A stretch of DNA of 64,000 nucleotides. Origin: Rhizobium sp. ICMP 5592. Lineage in GTDB: Bacteria > Pseudomonadota > Alphaproteobacteria > Rhizobiales > Rhizobiaceae. Position 1 is the first letter of the stretch. Every line of letters starts with the position of its first letter. Positions 51,446-60,255 of this stretch are shown in pieces. Location: NCBI RefSeq assembly GCF_009498525.1, contig NZ_QSNT01000001.1, forward strand, positions 1,573,083 through 1,637,082. The letters run 5' to 3'. The notes under the pieces were generated by a model that was not told the origin of the DNA, searched no databases, and saw nothing but the letters and a program-made list of their open reading frames with translations. Made by a program: the position numbers and the translations under genes.

Positions 51446-52152
51446 TTGGACATTTCCTTGATGTCTTCCTCGACAACGTCGAGAATTTTCAGTGTTTCGG
51501 CGCGTGCTGCCTCGGGATCCTGGGCGACGATCGCGTTGAACAGCGTGCGGTGAAACGGGAAGGACCGGCGGGCGAAATCTTGCCGGTCAAAAGGGTGTGT
51601 CCAGAAGCGCTCGAAGGTTCCGCGCATCTGTTCGAGAAGCTGCTTGAACAGCGGATTATGGCTGGCGTCGTAGACGGCCAGATGAAAGGCAAGATCCTCC
51701 GGGCCGGAGGTGCCCTTTGCGATATGGACACGCTCCATCTCGTTGAGTTTTTCCTCGATGATGGCGATATCCGCGGTCGAGCGCTTCCTGGCGGCGACCA
51801 TTCCGGCCTCGCATTCAATGCCGCGGCGAACCTCAAGAGTCTGCAGCAGCACGTCACGCAGATGGGTGGTGTCGAGCGACAAGGGCATATGGATGGTCGA
51901 CTTGGAAACCGGCTTCAGCAGATAAGTGCCGCTGCCCTTACGGGTCTCCATCACGCCCAGAGCTTGGAAATGCGTGAGCACCTCCCGGATCGTCGAGCGG
52001 CCCACCGAGAGGGCGGCCATCAATTCACGCTCGGTCGGTAGCCGTTGACCCGCCTGCAGTTCCGACGCCTCGATGAAATCGGACAGCGCGTCGATCACTT
52101 GCCGTGTCCGGTCGATCGAGGGGAGTGGGGTGAGCATTGCCTTGGTCATCAT
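51442..52152 (-). CDS. FadR/GntR-family regulator with FCD domain
   Basis: The 236-residue product has a GntR winged helix (LQAGQRLPTERELMAALSVG, RSTIREVLTHFQALGVMETR, GSGTYLL). An FCD domain (~90-225) follows, with EDLAFHLAVYDASHNPLF and FHRTLFNAIVAQDPEAA. LPTERELA-like spacing puts it in the FadR/LldR group. It is the first gene of the operon continuing through the PLP enzyme and the CUT1 importer, so it probably represses its own operon. ATGs at 52149 and 52137 are alternative starts. Confidence 0.9.
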   Translation of the reverse strand: MMTKAMLTPLPSIDRTRQVIDALSDFIEASELQAGQRLPTERELMAALSVGRSTIREVLTHFQALGVMETRKGSGTYLLKPVSKSTIHMPLSLDTTHLRDVLLQTLEVRRGIECEAGMVAARKRSTADIAIIEEKLNEMERVHIAKGTSGPEDLAFHLAVYDASHNPLFKQLLEQMRGTFERFWTHPFDRQDFARRSFPFHRTLFNAIVAQDPEAARAETLKILDVVEEDIKEMSK

Positions 52153-52165
52153 GACGACTAAATTG

Positions 52166-52172
52166 GTCTGAC
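52166..52172. promoter_or_regulatory. Candidate GntR operator core
   Basis: GTC-T-GAC lies within TTGGTCTGACA, 14 bases before the regulator start codon. FadR-group operators often contain TGGT/GTC-type half sites, and the position fits autorepression. The palindrome is short, so this is tentative. Confidence 0.3.
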
Positions 52173-52315
52173 ATCTGCTATCAGGTCAATCTCTTTTCCT
52201 GTCCGTCACCCTATTTTTTTAGGGGTGCTTCCATCAACACTGTGGCGTCGGCTCTCTTCAAGAGCGGGAAAAGCCCTGATAGAAGGAGCCCGATTGAGTC
52301 CCGGATTGGAAAAGA

Positions 52316-52570
52316 ATGACTGCGCGAGATCGATATTCACGGAAGCTGGAATGCTCGAAGTGCGGCCATGCCGGCTTCGCGGAAGTTTCCGAAAGCGACG
52401 ATCGCACTGGACCCAGCCGGGATTTCAGGATCGACGAAATGCCGCGTGGCTTTTCCACGGAGCGGCCATCGGCCGATCCGCGCAAACACATGGTTCGTTG
52501 CAGCTGCGGGACCGTCTTCCGCTTCGAGCAGAATACCGTCTACGCGCCCGGCGGCGAACCCCGGCGATAA
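52316..52570 (+). CDS. Small zinc-ribbon-like hypothetical protein
   Basis: The 84-residue product has two cysteine pairs, LECSKCGHAGF at ~11 and MVRCSCGTVF at ~59, the spacing of a small zinc ribbon. FRIDEMPRGFSTERPSADPR lies between them. GGAAAAGA precedes the ATG. Small proteins of this kind are frequent in rhizobia. I know of no assigned function. Overlapping longer frames (52225-52689 and 52368-52712) lack such structure. Confidence 0.65.
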   Translation: MTARDRYSRKLECSKCGHAGFAEVSESDDRTGPSRDFRIDEMPRGFSTERPSADPRKHMVRCSCGTVFRFEQNTVYAPGGEPRR

Positions 52571-53024
52571 GGCAGGGAACGAGCCGCGTCTCGGCCAGCA
52601 TAATCTTCATAAAAGAAAAAAGGCCCCGCGGAAGCGAGGCCAAGCTTATGCCGCTCCGGGGAAATCGGAAGCAGCGCGGCGTGATGTAGCGCTGCTGTCC
52701 CGTGGCGACTAGGTCATATTACGTCATATCGGTACGGCTGGCAGAAAAAAGCGCCGAGGAGCCAACTTTTCCAAATCGACACGTTTCTTCGCAGACGCAA
52801 TCGTCTCAAGCAGGCAAAGAAAGCCGAGCGTATCGCCTTTTCCGACAAGGTTTGAATGTGGCGATAAGTATCACTCCTCCCTTATAAAGAGCATTCATGT
52901 TCAGCTAGCGTTCATTTAGCGGAAGGCAAATAGGTAATGGCCGCAACGCCTTGCGGCTGGTTGAGGCTCGACTACTGATAAGCTCACGAGGCCGGTGGTC
53001 GGGCCTCTCACGTTCCAAAAGAAC
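52571..53024. other. Intergenic region, possible minus-strand sRNA
   Basis: No protein gene is convincing here. The one strong element is a minus-strand intrinsic terminator at 52611-52641, with no minus-strand gene ending at it, so a small RNA reading leftwards through roughly 52640-52800 is possible. No clear promoter was found for it. A 61-codon plus-strand frame at 52702-52887 looks non-coding. Confidence 0.4.
52611..52641 (-). terminator. Rho-independent terminator on minus strand
   Basis: On the minus strand GGCCTCGC, loop TTCC, GCGGGGCC (one mismatch in an 8-base-pair stem) is followed by a ten-base run that is all T except one C. This is a classic intrinsic terminator reading leftwards. 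Confidence 0.65.
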
Positions 53025-53177
53025 ATGGATGCTCGCATGCGGCTGTTTCAAGCTTTGATTGACTGGGTACTAGGGCGACGCCGGGAGCGGTTGGATCACG
53101 AGGCGATTCAATATTCCGCCGACGACCCATGGGTAATCCAGCAGATCGAGGAATTCGAGCGGGAGCTGAAGAAGTAA
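53025..53177 (+). CDS. Small hypothetical protein
   Basis: The 50-residue product begins MDARMRLFQALIDWVLGRRR and ends DDPWVIQQIEEFERELKK, a charged amphipathic helical sequence that looks coding. ATG codons at 53025 and 53037 and GTG at 52995 are all possible starts; none has a strong ribosome binding site. No family is recognised. Confidence 0.45.
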   Translation: MDARMRLFQALIDWVLGRRRERLDHEAIQYSADDPWVIQQIEEFERELKK

Positions 53178-53294
53178 AGCGCCGTCTGCCGATCACCCTT
53201 GGTGTCGAAAAGCCGATTCGCTTCCCAGGCTGAGGACAGGCTATTATGAAGCCTGGGCCATTCCGATGGCGAAAAACCTTACCGAGGACGCGGA

Positions 53295-54218
53295 ATGCTA
53301 ACACGCCGTTCGATGCTGGCCGCCATGATGAGTGCCGCAGCATTCTCCCGCAATGTGCAGGCTGCTCCCGTTGCCGCCTCGCTTCCGCTTTGGCCGGCAA
53401 AGCCGCCCGGCGGTGGCGGCCCATCCGATCCGATGACGATCAATGCCTGGGGTGCGATCACCAACATCGCGATACCGTCGATCACCGTCTATACCCCGGC
53501 ACATCCCAACGGCGATGCCGTGCTCGTTGCGGCGGGTGGCGGTTACAAGCGGATTGAAGAAGGCCAGGAAGCGCTTCCGGCGGCCTCCTGGCTGAACGAT
53601 CACGGTATAACGGCTTTCGTCTTGCGTTACAGGCTTCCGGGGGAGGGATGGACCAATGGCCCGCTCGCCCCGCTGCAGGATGCCCAGCGCGCCATCCGCC
53701 TCATTCGGGCCAATGCAAAGAGTTTCCGCATCGATCCGAAACGGCTGGGTGTGCTCGGTTTCTCGGCGGGTGGCCACCTGCTGGGTCTTGCCTCGGCACG
53801 CTCGGCTTTTGCCTCCTATCCCGCCACCGACAAGATCGATGCGCTTTCGGCGGATCCGGATTTCGCGGCATTGATCTATCCGGTGATCACGCTGGAGCCG
53901 CCTTACGATCACACCTCGACCCGGCGTATCTTTGTCGGCGAACATCCAAGCCCTGAGATGAGTGCCACATGGTCGGTCCAGACGTATGTTGGCAGTGATT
54001 GCCCGCCGATGTTTCTCGTTCAGGCGGAGAATGATCCGGTTTCCAATCCGGCCAACACGCTGATCATGCAAGCCGCCTGCGAACGGGCCGGCGTTCCTGT
54101 CGAGCTCCATCGCCTCGTAAGCGGTGGGCACGGGTTCGCCATGGGCAAGAAAGGCATGCCTTCCGGCGAATGGCCCGACTTCTTTGCGACCTGGCTGCAC
54201 AAGACTGTCCGAACCTAG
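53295..54218 (+). CDS. Exported alpha/beta hydrolase (esterase/acetyl-xylan-esterase-like)
   Basis: The 307-residue product has a Tat-like or Sec signal (TRRSMLAAMMSAAAF, cut near VQA/APVAA). The alpha/beta hydrolase core carries the nucleophile S157 in LGFSAGGHLLG, acid D247 in VQAENDPVS and H279 in SGGHGFAMG. The oxyanion region is VAAGGGYKR. This resembles the BD-FAE/xylan-esterase-like group, which deacetylates sugars or cleaves small esters. It stands alone and converges on the amidohydrolase genes. Confidence 0.88.
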   Translation: MLTRRSMLAAMMSAAAFSRNVQAAPVAASLPLWPAKPPGGGGPSDPMTINAWGAITNIAIPSITVYTPAHPNGDAVLVAAGGGYKRIEEGQEALPAASWLNDHGITAFVLRYRLPGEGWTNGPLAPLQDAQRAIRLIRANAKSFRIDPKRLGVLGFSAGGHLLGLASARSAFASYPATDKIDALSADPDFAALIYPVITLEPPYDHTSTRRIFVGEHPSPEMSATWSVQTYVGSDCPPMFLVQAENDPVSNPANTLIMQAACERAGVPVELHRLVSGGHGFAMGKKGMPSGEWPDFFATWLHKTVRT

Positions 54219-54236
54219 TGTGCCAATGACTACTCT

Positions 54237-55463
54237 TCAGCCCAACGGATGAAGCAGCCGCGCTCGTGGGCGGCTGAATGTCTGGCGGCCGCCTTTCCAT
54301 CCAGCGATCGGGGCGCGGACTTCACGTATGGCGGAAAGAGGATCGGTGGCGTCGAGTATGACGATATCCGCCGGCGCTCCCGGCTGGAGAGTATAGTCGC
54401 GCCGCATGAGCCGGGCGGCGTTGCCGGTCACCATGTCAAATGCAGTGGCGATATCTTCGTCGCGTGAAAGCTGCGCTGCATTGGCAAAGAGATTGGCGAT
54501 ACGGCCGAGCGAGGCGTCGCCGTAAGGCGTGAAGGGATTGAGCACGTTGTTGGTCGCGGCCGTGACCGTGACGCCATGCGTGGCGAGGAGGAGTGCAGGG
54601 GCTATCCCGCGCGGCACGAGATGATCCCGGTCGCGACCGAGCAGGAACATGTCGGTCGCGGGGAGAACCGTGACGGCGATGCCGGCATCGGCGAGCCGTA
54701 TGGCGACCTCGGCAACCTCCTGCTTCGGCATGGCGGAAAGCTTGGTGGCGTGCCCTATGGATACGCGCCCACCATAGCCATGCCGCTGCGTCTCGGCGAT
54801 GACGGCCGGAATGGCCGAGTTCGCTGGATTGAGATCGAAATCGAGATGGAAATCAACATCGACGCCGTGGCGCTCGGCAAGATCGAAAATCGCCCGGATA
54901 TGCGCCTGCGGGTCGGGATCGGTATAGGGGCAGCCCCCGATCAGGTCGGCGCCATCGCCAAGCGCTTTGTCCAGCATCGAGGCCGTCTCAGGCTCGTTGG
55001 TCAGCCCCTCCTGAGCGAAAGCGCAGATCTGGATGTCGATTGCCCAGCGATAATCATGCCTGATCTGCCGGATGGCTTCGAATGACCGAAAACCAGCGCG
55101 CGGATCGACTTCCACGAAGGTCCGCATCGCTGTCGTGCCGTTGATGATGGCATTCTCTACGACGTGCGCGGCGCGCGCATAGACATCTTCAACCGTGAAG
55201 GTGGATTTGGCCTTCGCTGTTTCGCGCACCGCCTCTTCCAGCGTACCCTCGCAGATCAGGCAGCGGTCGAGAATACAGGCCTTGTCGAGGTGGATATGGC
55301 TGTCGATGAAGCCACCGAATGCAAAGCAACCGCACATATCCTGGCGTGGCGCGTCGGAAACGAGACCGGTTTCGAGTGCGGCGATCCTGCCATCCTTGAT
55401 GCCGATGTCGAGCGGCTGATCGCGGCCGGCGATACGCACGTTCGAAATCACCAGATCAAGCAT
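54237..55463 (-). CDS. Cytosine deaminase-like amidohydrolase 1
   Basis: The 408-residue product is a metal-dependent amidohydrolase. H56 and H58 lie in GGFIDSHIHLDKA. A third histidine in DVDFHLDFDLNP and a fourth in VSIGHATKLSA follow the CodA layout, and D in TVLPATDMFLLGRD is the catalytic aspartate. The family deaminates or hydrolyses cyclic amides such as cytosine, isoguanine, creatinine and related compounds. It lies 55 bases downstream of a second amidohydrolase, and both follow a GntR regulator on the minus strand. The exact substrate is unknown. Confidence 0.88.
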   Translation of the reverse strand: MLDLVISNVRIAGRDQPLDIGIKDGRIAALETGLVSDAPRQDMCGCFAFGGFIDSHIHLDKACILDRCLICEGTLEEAVRETAKAKSTFTVEDVYARAAHVVENAIINGTTAMRTFVEVDPRAGFRSFEAIRQIRHDYRWAIDIQICAFAQEGLTNEPETASMLDKALGDGADLIGGCPYTDPDPQAHIRAIFDLAERHGVDVDFHLDFDLNPANSAIPAVIAETQRHGYGGRVSIGHATKLSAMPKQEVAEVAIRLADAGIAVTVLPATDMFLLGRDRDHLVPRGIAPALLLATHGVTVTAATNNVLNPFTPYGDASLGRIANLFANAAQLSRDEDIATAFDMVTGNAARLMRRDYTLQPGAPADIVILDATDPLSAIREVRAPIAGWKGGRQTFSRPRARLLHPLG

Positions 55464-55518
55464 TACGACACCTTTTCAATGAAATAATAGAAAGCTTGAA
55501 TGCCAGATCTTAAGCATG

Positions 55519-56721
55519 TCACGCCCGAATGACGGCTCCGTTCCTGGCGACGAGCCGACCAGCCTTGTAGACCGAACGCTCCTTCGGAATGGCAACGACG
55601 GCTTCGGGCACATGCTCCGCTTTCAGCGTCACAAAATCCGCCTTCGCGCCGATTTTCAACCCGTAACCCTCGAGACGCAATGCCTTGGCTCCGCTGTCGG
55701 TGACGATGTCGAAGGCGGCCTTCAATTCGTCGTCGGTATAGAAGCCCGAGCGATAGCCGATCATCATCGCGCGGCCAAGCATATCGCCATCGCCATAGGG
55801 CCACCAGGAATCGCGGATATTGTCGCTGCCACTGAAGACCGTGACGCCCGACGCCCGTAGCAGCGCTACCGGCGGAAAGGCGTGGTGGCCGGGTGCGTTG
55901 GTCATGATGGATACATCGCTGGCCGCGATCGTCTCGGCGGCGCGCTTGGCGGCATCACCTCCGAGATCGCCGAGCCCATAGGCATGGCTGATGGCGACAT
56001 GTCCCTGCATGGAAAGGGCGCGCGTGCGAGCGCAAATCTGCTCTATGGTGAAGAGCCCGAGCGTGCCGCCGTCATGAAGATGGATATCGACATCGACGCC
56101 ATGCTTTTCGGCGACGCCGAAGACGACGTCTAGATGTCCCTCCAGATCGCGGTCGAAGCTCGCAGGATCCAGGCCGCCAACGAGATCGGCGCCCATCGAA
56201 ATGGCTTCGTCCATCAATTGCGGCGTGCCCGGGCTCTTCAGGATGCCGCTCTGGGGGAAAGCGACGAGCTGGATATCGATATGGTCGCGGTATTCCTCGC
56301 GGACGGCAAGAACGGTCTCCAGAGATTTCAGCCCGACCGATCCGTCGACCATGACATGGCTGCGCATCTGCGTACTACCATTGGCGATGCAGAGATCCAG
56401 CTGATTGCGGGCACGTACGTCCATGGGGGCGGCCTGCGCCATGTTCTGCGCCTGGAACGCGACGCGCTCATGCACGTCGAAGCCGTTGGTGCACGGCTTA
56501 TGCGGTATCCACGCGTCGCCGAAGAAACTGGTGTCGAGATGGATATGACCTTCAACGAAGCCGGGAACCACGAGCGCGCCGCCGAGATCGACGCTCTCGG
56601 CAAGCGGGGCTTCAGCGCTTGACGGCTCGATCGAAATGATGCGGCCGCCGGATACGCCGATATCCTTGAGGGAGCCATCGGCAAGCTTTGCGCGGGTGAA
56701 AAGGATTTCGATCGGGCTCAA
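55519..56721 (-). CDS. Cytosine deaminase-like amidohydrolase 2
   Basis: The 400-residue product has H59 and H61 in GFVEGHIHLDTSF, then VDVDIHLHDGGTLG, HVAISHAYGLGDLGG and TVFSGSDNIRDSWWPYGDGDM, the metal and catalytic elements of CodA-type amidohydrolases. It is related to, but clearly different from, amidohydrolase 1, which suggests successive steps or different substrates in one pathway. It starts 59 bases after the GntR regulator's stop codon on the same strand. Confidence 0.88.
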   Translation of the reverse strand: MSPIEILFTRAKLADGSLKDIGVSGGRIISIEPSSAEAPLAESVDLGGALVVPGFVEGHIHLDTSFFGDAWIPHKPCTNGFDVHERVAFQAQNMAQAAPMDVRARNQLDLCIANGSTQMRSHVMVDGSVGLKSLETVLAVREEYRDHIDIQLVAFPQSGILKSPGTPQLMDEAISMGADLVGGLDPASFDRDLEGHLDVVFGVAEKHGVDVDIHLHDGGTLGLFTIEQICARTRALSMQGHVAISHAYGLGDLGGDAAKRAAETIAASDVSIMTNAPGHHAFPPVALLRASGVTVFSGSDNIRDSWWPYGDGDMLGRAMMIGYRSGFYTDDELKAAFDIVTDSGAKALRLEGYGLKIGAKADFVTLKAEHVPEAVVAIPKERSVYKAGRLVARNGAVIRA

Positions 56722-56780
56722 ATCTATCTCCGTTGGATGTAATGAGGAGGAAGCCCCGAGACCTATGCCTATAGGTCGGT

Positions 56781-57494
56781 CTATTGCTCGAAGGCTTCCC
56801 TCAGGCCGACGCTCTTGCGCTCGCGCAGATCGAGATCGGCTTCGATATGGGAAATATGGTGAAGCATGAGATGGCAGGCCGTCTCGATGTCCTTGCGCTC
56901 GATGGCGGCGATGATGTCGCCGTGCTCCGAATGACCACAGCTCGATACGCTCGACTGGCCATAAAGCGCGATCACCAGGGATGAGCGGGCGACAAGCTCT
57001 TCCATGAAGCGCTGCATGATCAGGTTGCCGGAGATCGAGGCGAGCACGAGATGGAAATCGCCGGAGGCCTTGATCTCGGCGCGGCGCGCGGACTGACCGC
57101 GTTCCGCCATCAGCCGGCCCTCTTCGAGTAGAAGCTGCTTCAGGTGCTGAACCTGCGAGGGCGTAATCCGTTCAGCCGCTTCCTTGAGAATGCCCGGCTC
57201 CACCAGACGGCGGGCGGCGAAGATCTGCCGGGCCTCCTCGGGCGAGGGATAGGCAACGAAGGCACCACGGTTCTTCTCGACGCTGACAAGCCCTTCATAG
57301 GACAGCGCCTGCAGGGCGGCGCGCGCCAGCGTGCGACTGACATTGAACAGATTGCCGACGTCGCTCTCGGAGAGTTTCGTGCCTGGCGAAAGCCTACGCT
57401 CGACGATCGCCTCGCGAATGGCGTCGCGGATCTGCTGGGCGCCGGTTTCTGTGGAGTCGCTGGTCGTCTGGAGCGCGTCGGCTGTGGAGTTCAT
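56781..57494 (-). CDS. GntR-family regulator with FCD domain
   Basis: The 237-residue product has a winged helix (GTKLSESDVGNLFNVSRTLA, RAALQALSYEGLVSVEKNRG). An FCD domain (~95-225) follows, with KASGDFHLVLASISGN and HSEHGDIIAAIERKD. It lies between two minus-strand amidohydrolases and a divergent PotABCD-like importer and likely controls both sides. Confidence 0.9.
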   Translation of the reverse strand: MNSTADALQTTSDSTETGAQQIRDAIREAIVERRLSPGTKLSESDVGNLFNVSRTLARAALQALSYEGLVSVEKNRGAFVAYPSPEEARQIFAARRLVEPGILKEAAERITPSQVQHLKQLLLEEGRLMAERGQSARRAEIKASGDFHLVLASISGNLIMQRFMEELVARSSLVIALYGQSSVSSCGHSEHGDIIAAIERKDIETACHLMLHHISHIEADLDLRERKSVGLREAFEQ

Positions 57495-57578
57495 GAGAGC
57501 GGATACCTGATAATCGACGGAATGATATCCGCGTTCGCCGCAAAAGTTAAACGGAATTTGTCACAAAAGGAAAGCATA

Positions 57579-57590
57579 ATTGTATACGAT
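57579..57590. promoter_or_regulatory. Candidate GntR/FCD operator
   Basis: ATTGTATACGAT is a 12-base palindrome with one mismatched pair centred on GTATAC. Sites of the type TTGTATACAA are known for FCD-group GntR regulators. It lies in the 267-base divergent region between the GntR gene and the importer operon. Confidence 0.45.
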
Positions 57591-57761
57591 CTAGTGCACA
57601 TATTGCAGACGAAAGCCTATTTCATGTGCAAACACCTGTTTTTCTTATATAAGACATTCCGTTGCCACCACGCCGAAAGACCATGTTTCACAAATGGTTA
57701 GCGTCACGCGGCAAAGTTGGCACGCCAGATGCATTGTCCTTCCCAAACAAAAGGAGATACG

Positions 57762-58850
57762 ATGTCGAAAGCGGCAGAGATCGATATAGCGTCCGTTTCG
57801 AAGGTCTATGGCACGACGACCGCCGTCCACGCCATCAGCCTGAAGATACCGGCTGGCTCCTATTGCTGCTTTCTCGGCCCCTCCGGCTGCGGCAAGACTT
57901 CTACACTTCGCATGATCGCGGGTCACGAAAGCATCTCGTCCGGTGATATCCGGCTCGGGAATGTCGTCGTCACCGACTTTCCGCCAGCCAAGCGCGGTAC
58001 GGCGATGATGTTCCAGTCCTATGCGCTGTTTCCGCATCTCGACCTTATCGACAACGTCGCCTTCAGCCTGAAGATGAAGGGCGTGGACAAGGAGGAGCGT
58101 CGGGCAAAGGCGCTCGATATGCTGAAGCTGATGCAGATGGAGGCCTATGCCACCCGGCGTCCGGCACAGCTTTCCGGCGGGCAGCAGCAGCGTGTGGCTC
58201 TCGCCCGTGCGCTGATCACCGATCCCGAGGCGCTGTTGCTCGACGAGCCGCTGTCGGCGCTCGATCCTTTCCTAAAGATCCGCATGCGCGCCGAGTTGAA
58301 GAAGCTGCAGAAAACGCTCGGCATCACCTTCGTGCATGTCACGCACAGCCAGGAAGAGGCAATGGCGCTCGCCGACATCATGGTGATCATGAACGACGGC
58401 AAGATCGAGCAGGCGGCGGCACCGCGCGAAGTCTTCGAACGTCCCGCGACCGCCTTCGTCGCCCGCTTCATGGGTGATCATAACGTGCTCTCGGGCCGGG
58501 TGACGTCCAGCGAGGACGGTGTGCTGACATTGACCGCGCCGGAAGGCCAGAGCTTTTCCGTGCGCGGCGCGGGCAGGGACGTGGGCGAGGCCATCGATAT
58601 CGGCATCCGCACCGACCGCGTGCGCCTGGCGGCAACCGCGGACAAGGGCGTCGGCTTCAACGGCGTCATTTCGAATGTCGAATATCGCGGCGCCTCGGTG
58701 AAGATCACCGTTATCGGCGCGGGCAGCGACGACTTCACCGTCATCGCAAGTGACGGCGATTATTTCTCCAAACCCGTATCGGTCGGCGATGCGGTGTCTT
58801 TGAGTTGGGCCCTGGAGGACGCGGTCCTCCTCGGTCACGTTTCCGCATGA
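57762..58850 (+). CDS. PotA-like ABC transporter ATPase
   Basis: The 362-residue product has Walker A GPSGCGKTST, Q loop FQSYALFPHL, signature LSGGQQQRVALARAL, Walker B LLLDEPLSALD and switch histidine VTHSQEEAM. A TOBE-type C-terminal domain (~245-360) follows. AAGGAG precedes the ATG at 57762; an upstream start at 57717 is unnecessary. It heads an importer operon of the spermidine/putrescine/thiamine/iron class. Confidence 0.92.
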   Translation: MSKAAEIDIASVSKVYGTTTAVHAISLKIPAGSYCCFLGPSGCGKTSTLRMIAGHESISSGDIRLGNVVVTDFPPAKRGTAMMFQSYALFPHLDLIDNVAFSLKMKGVDKEERRAKALDMLKLMQMEAYATRRPAQLSGGQQQRVALARALITDPEALLLDEPLSALDPFLKIRMRAELKKLQKTLGITFVHVTHSQEEAMALADIMVIMNDGKIEQAAAPREVFERPATAFVARFMGDHNVLSGRVTSSEDGVLTLTAPEGQSFSVRGAGRDVGEAIDIGIRTDRVRLAATADKGVGFNGVISNVEYRGASVKITVIGAGSDDFTVIASDGDYFSKPVSVGDAVSLSWALEDAVLLGHVSA

Positions 58851-58880
58851 ATCCTAAGCATCACAAAAAGGGGAACTGAC

Positions 58881-60179
58881 ATGACGACTGAGAAGAAGAC
58901 AACCAAGGCAGCAAAGGGCATCTCCCGCCGCTCGCTGCTGAAGACCGGCGCTGCCGCCGCTGGCGCTATCGCCGGCTCCGGCCTGATCACCGGCTTTCCG
59001 ACCGTTTGGGCGCAGACGAAGATCACGCTCCGCCAGTTCGGCACCGGCGTTTCCAACATCAATGCGATCGCCGAGAAGTGCAAGGCCGACCTCGGCATCA
59101 CGCTCGAGATGACGGCGACCGATTCCGACGCCGCCGCCCAGCGCGCCGTCACCCAGCCGAACAGCTACGACATCGCCGACATCGAATACTGGATCGCCAA
59201 GAAGGTGTTCCCGGCCGGCGTCCTGCAGCCGATGGACGTCAAGAAGCTCAAGTACTACGACAAGATCGTGCCGCTGTTCATCAACGGCAAGCTGAAGCCG
59301 GATAGCGTCATCGCTCAGGGCACGGCCCCGCATACGGTCGGCTTCGTCGAAGCCCAGGGTTCGAAGAAGTTCGCCAAGGAGCCGACGCAGTGGATGACGA
59401 TGGTTCCGACCATCTACAACGCCGATACGCTCGGTATTCGTCCCGACCTCACCGGTCGCCCGATCACCAGCTGGGCCGACATTCTCGATCCGGCCTTCAA
59501 GGGCAAGACCGCGATCCTCAACATCCCGTCGATCGGCATTATGGATGCCGCGATGATCATGGAAGCCGCCGGCAAGATCAAATATGCCAACAAAGGCAAC
59601 ATGACGAAGGCGGAAATCGACAAGACGATCGATTTCCTGATCAAGACCAAGGGCGAGGGCCAGTTCCGCGCCTTCTGGAAGTCCTTCGACGAAAGCGTCA
59701 ACCTGATGGCGTCGGGCGAAGTCGTCATCCAGTCGATGTGGTCGCCGGCCGTTGCCGCCGTCCGCTCGAAGGGCATCGCCTGCACCTTCCAGCCGCTGAA
59801 GGAGGGCTATCGCGCCTGGGGCGGTGGTCTCGGCCTCGCCGCGCACCTCAAGGGCGCAGAGCTCGACGCTGCCTATGAATACATCAACTGGTACACCTCC
59901 GGCTGGGTCGGCGGTTATCTCAACCGCCAGGGCTACTATTCCGCCTGCATGGAAACCGCCAAGGGCTTCATGTCGGCCGACGAATGGGGCTACTGGATCG
60001 AAGGCAAGCCGGCGCAGGGCGATATCCTGTCTCCGGAAGGCAAGGTCATGGAGAAGGCTGGCGCCGTTCGTGACGGCGGCTCCTTCGAAGCCCGCATGGG
60101 CGCCGTTGCTTGCTGGAACTCGGTGATGGACGAAGACCGCTACATGGTCCGCCGCTGGAACGAGTTCATCGCTGCCTAA
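58881..60179 (+). CDS. PotD-like solute-binding protein with Tat signal
   Basis: The 432-residue product has a twin-arginine signal (SRRSLLKTGAAAAGA, cut near VWA/QTKIT). A type 2 periplasmic-binding fold follows: ITLRQFGTGVSNINAIAEKC, YDIADIEYWIAKKV, MVPTIYNADTLGIRPD and NLMASGEVVIQSMWSP. It belongs to the PotD/family 8-like group. Tat export implies cytoplasmic folding before export. It follows the ATPase gene; a hairpin separates it from the permeases. Confidence 0.9.
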   Translation: MTTEKKTTKAAKGISRRSLLKTGAAAAGAIAGSGLITGFPTVWAQTKITLRQFGTGVSNINAIAEKCKADLGITLEMTATDSDAAAQRAVTQPNSYDIADIEYWIAKKVFPAGVLQPMDVKKLKYYDKIVPLFINGKLKPDSVIAQGTAPHTVGFVEAQGSKKFAKEPTQWMTMVPTIYNADTLGIRPDLTGRPITSWADILDPAFKGKTAILNIPSIGIMDAAMIMEAAGKIKYANKGNMTKAEIDKTIDFLIKTKGEGQFRAFWKSFDESVNLMASGEVVIQSMWSPAVAAVRSKGIACTFQPLKEGYRAWGGGLGLAAHLKGAELDAAYEYINWYTSGWVGGYLNRQGYYSACMETAKGFMSADEWGYWIEGKPAQGDILSPEGKVMEKAGAVRDGGSFEARMGAVACWNSVMDEDRYMVRRWNEFIAA

Positions 60180-60203
60180 TCGGTATCGCCTCTACCCATC
60201 AAA

Positions 60204-60231
60204 TCCTCTCCCTGCACAGGCGGGGGGAGGA
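60204..60231 (+). terminator. Intercistronic hairpin after PotD-like gene
   Basis: TCCTCTCCC pairs with GGGGGAGGA over nine base pairs including one G-T, with a ten-base loop, between the binding protein and first permease. Like the hairpins at 35711 and 48943 it sits directly after the binding-protein gene. Confidence 0.5.
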
Positions 60232-60255
60232 AGCCACCAACGGAGAAACCGGACC

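Noticed and set aside
52225..52689. 154-codon frame overlapping the zinc-ribbon gene
   Set aside because: The 84-codon frame at 52316 has a ribosome binding site and two Cys pairs; the longer frame is in a different phase with no such structure.
52702..52887. 61-codon plus-strand frame
   Set aside because: Composition and lack of a ribosome binding site suggest chance; it runs over a possible minus-strand RNA region.
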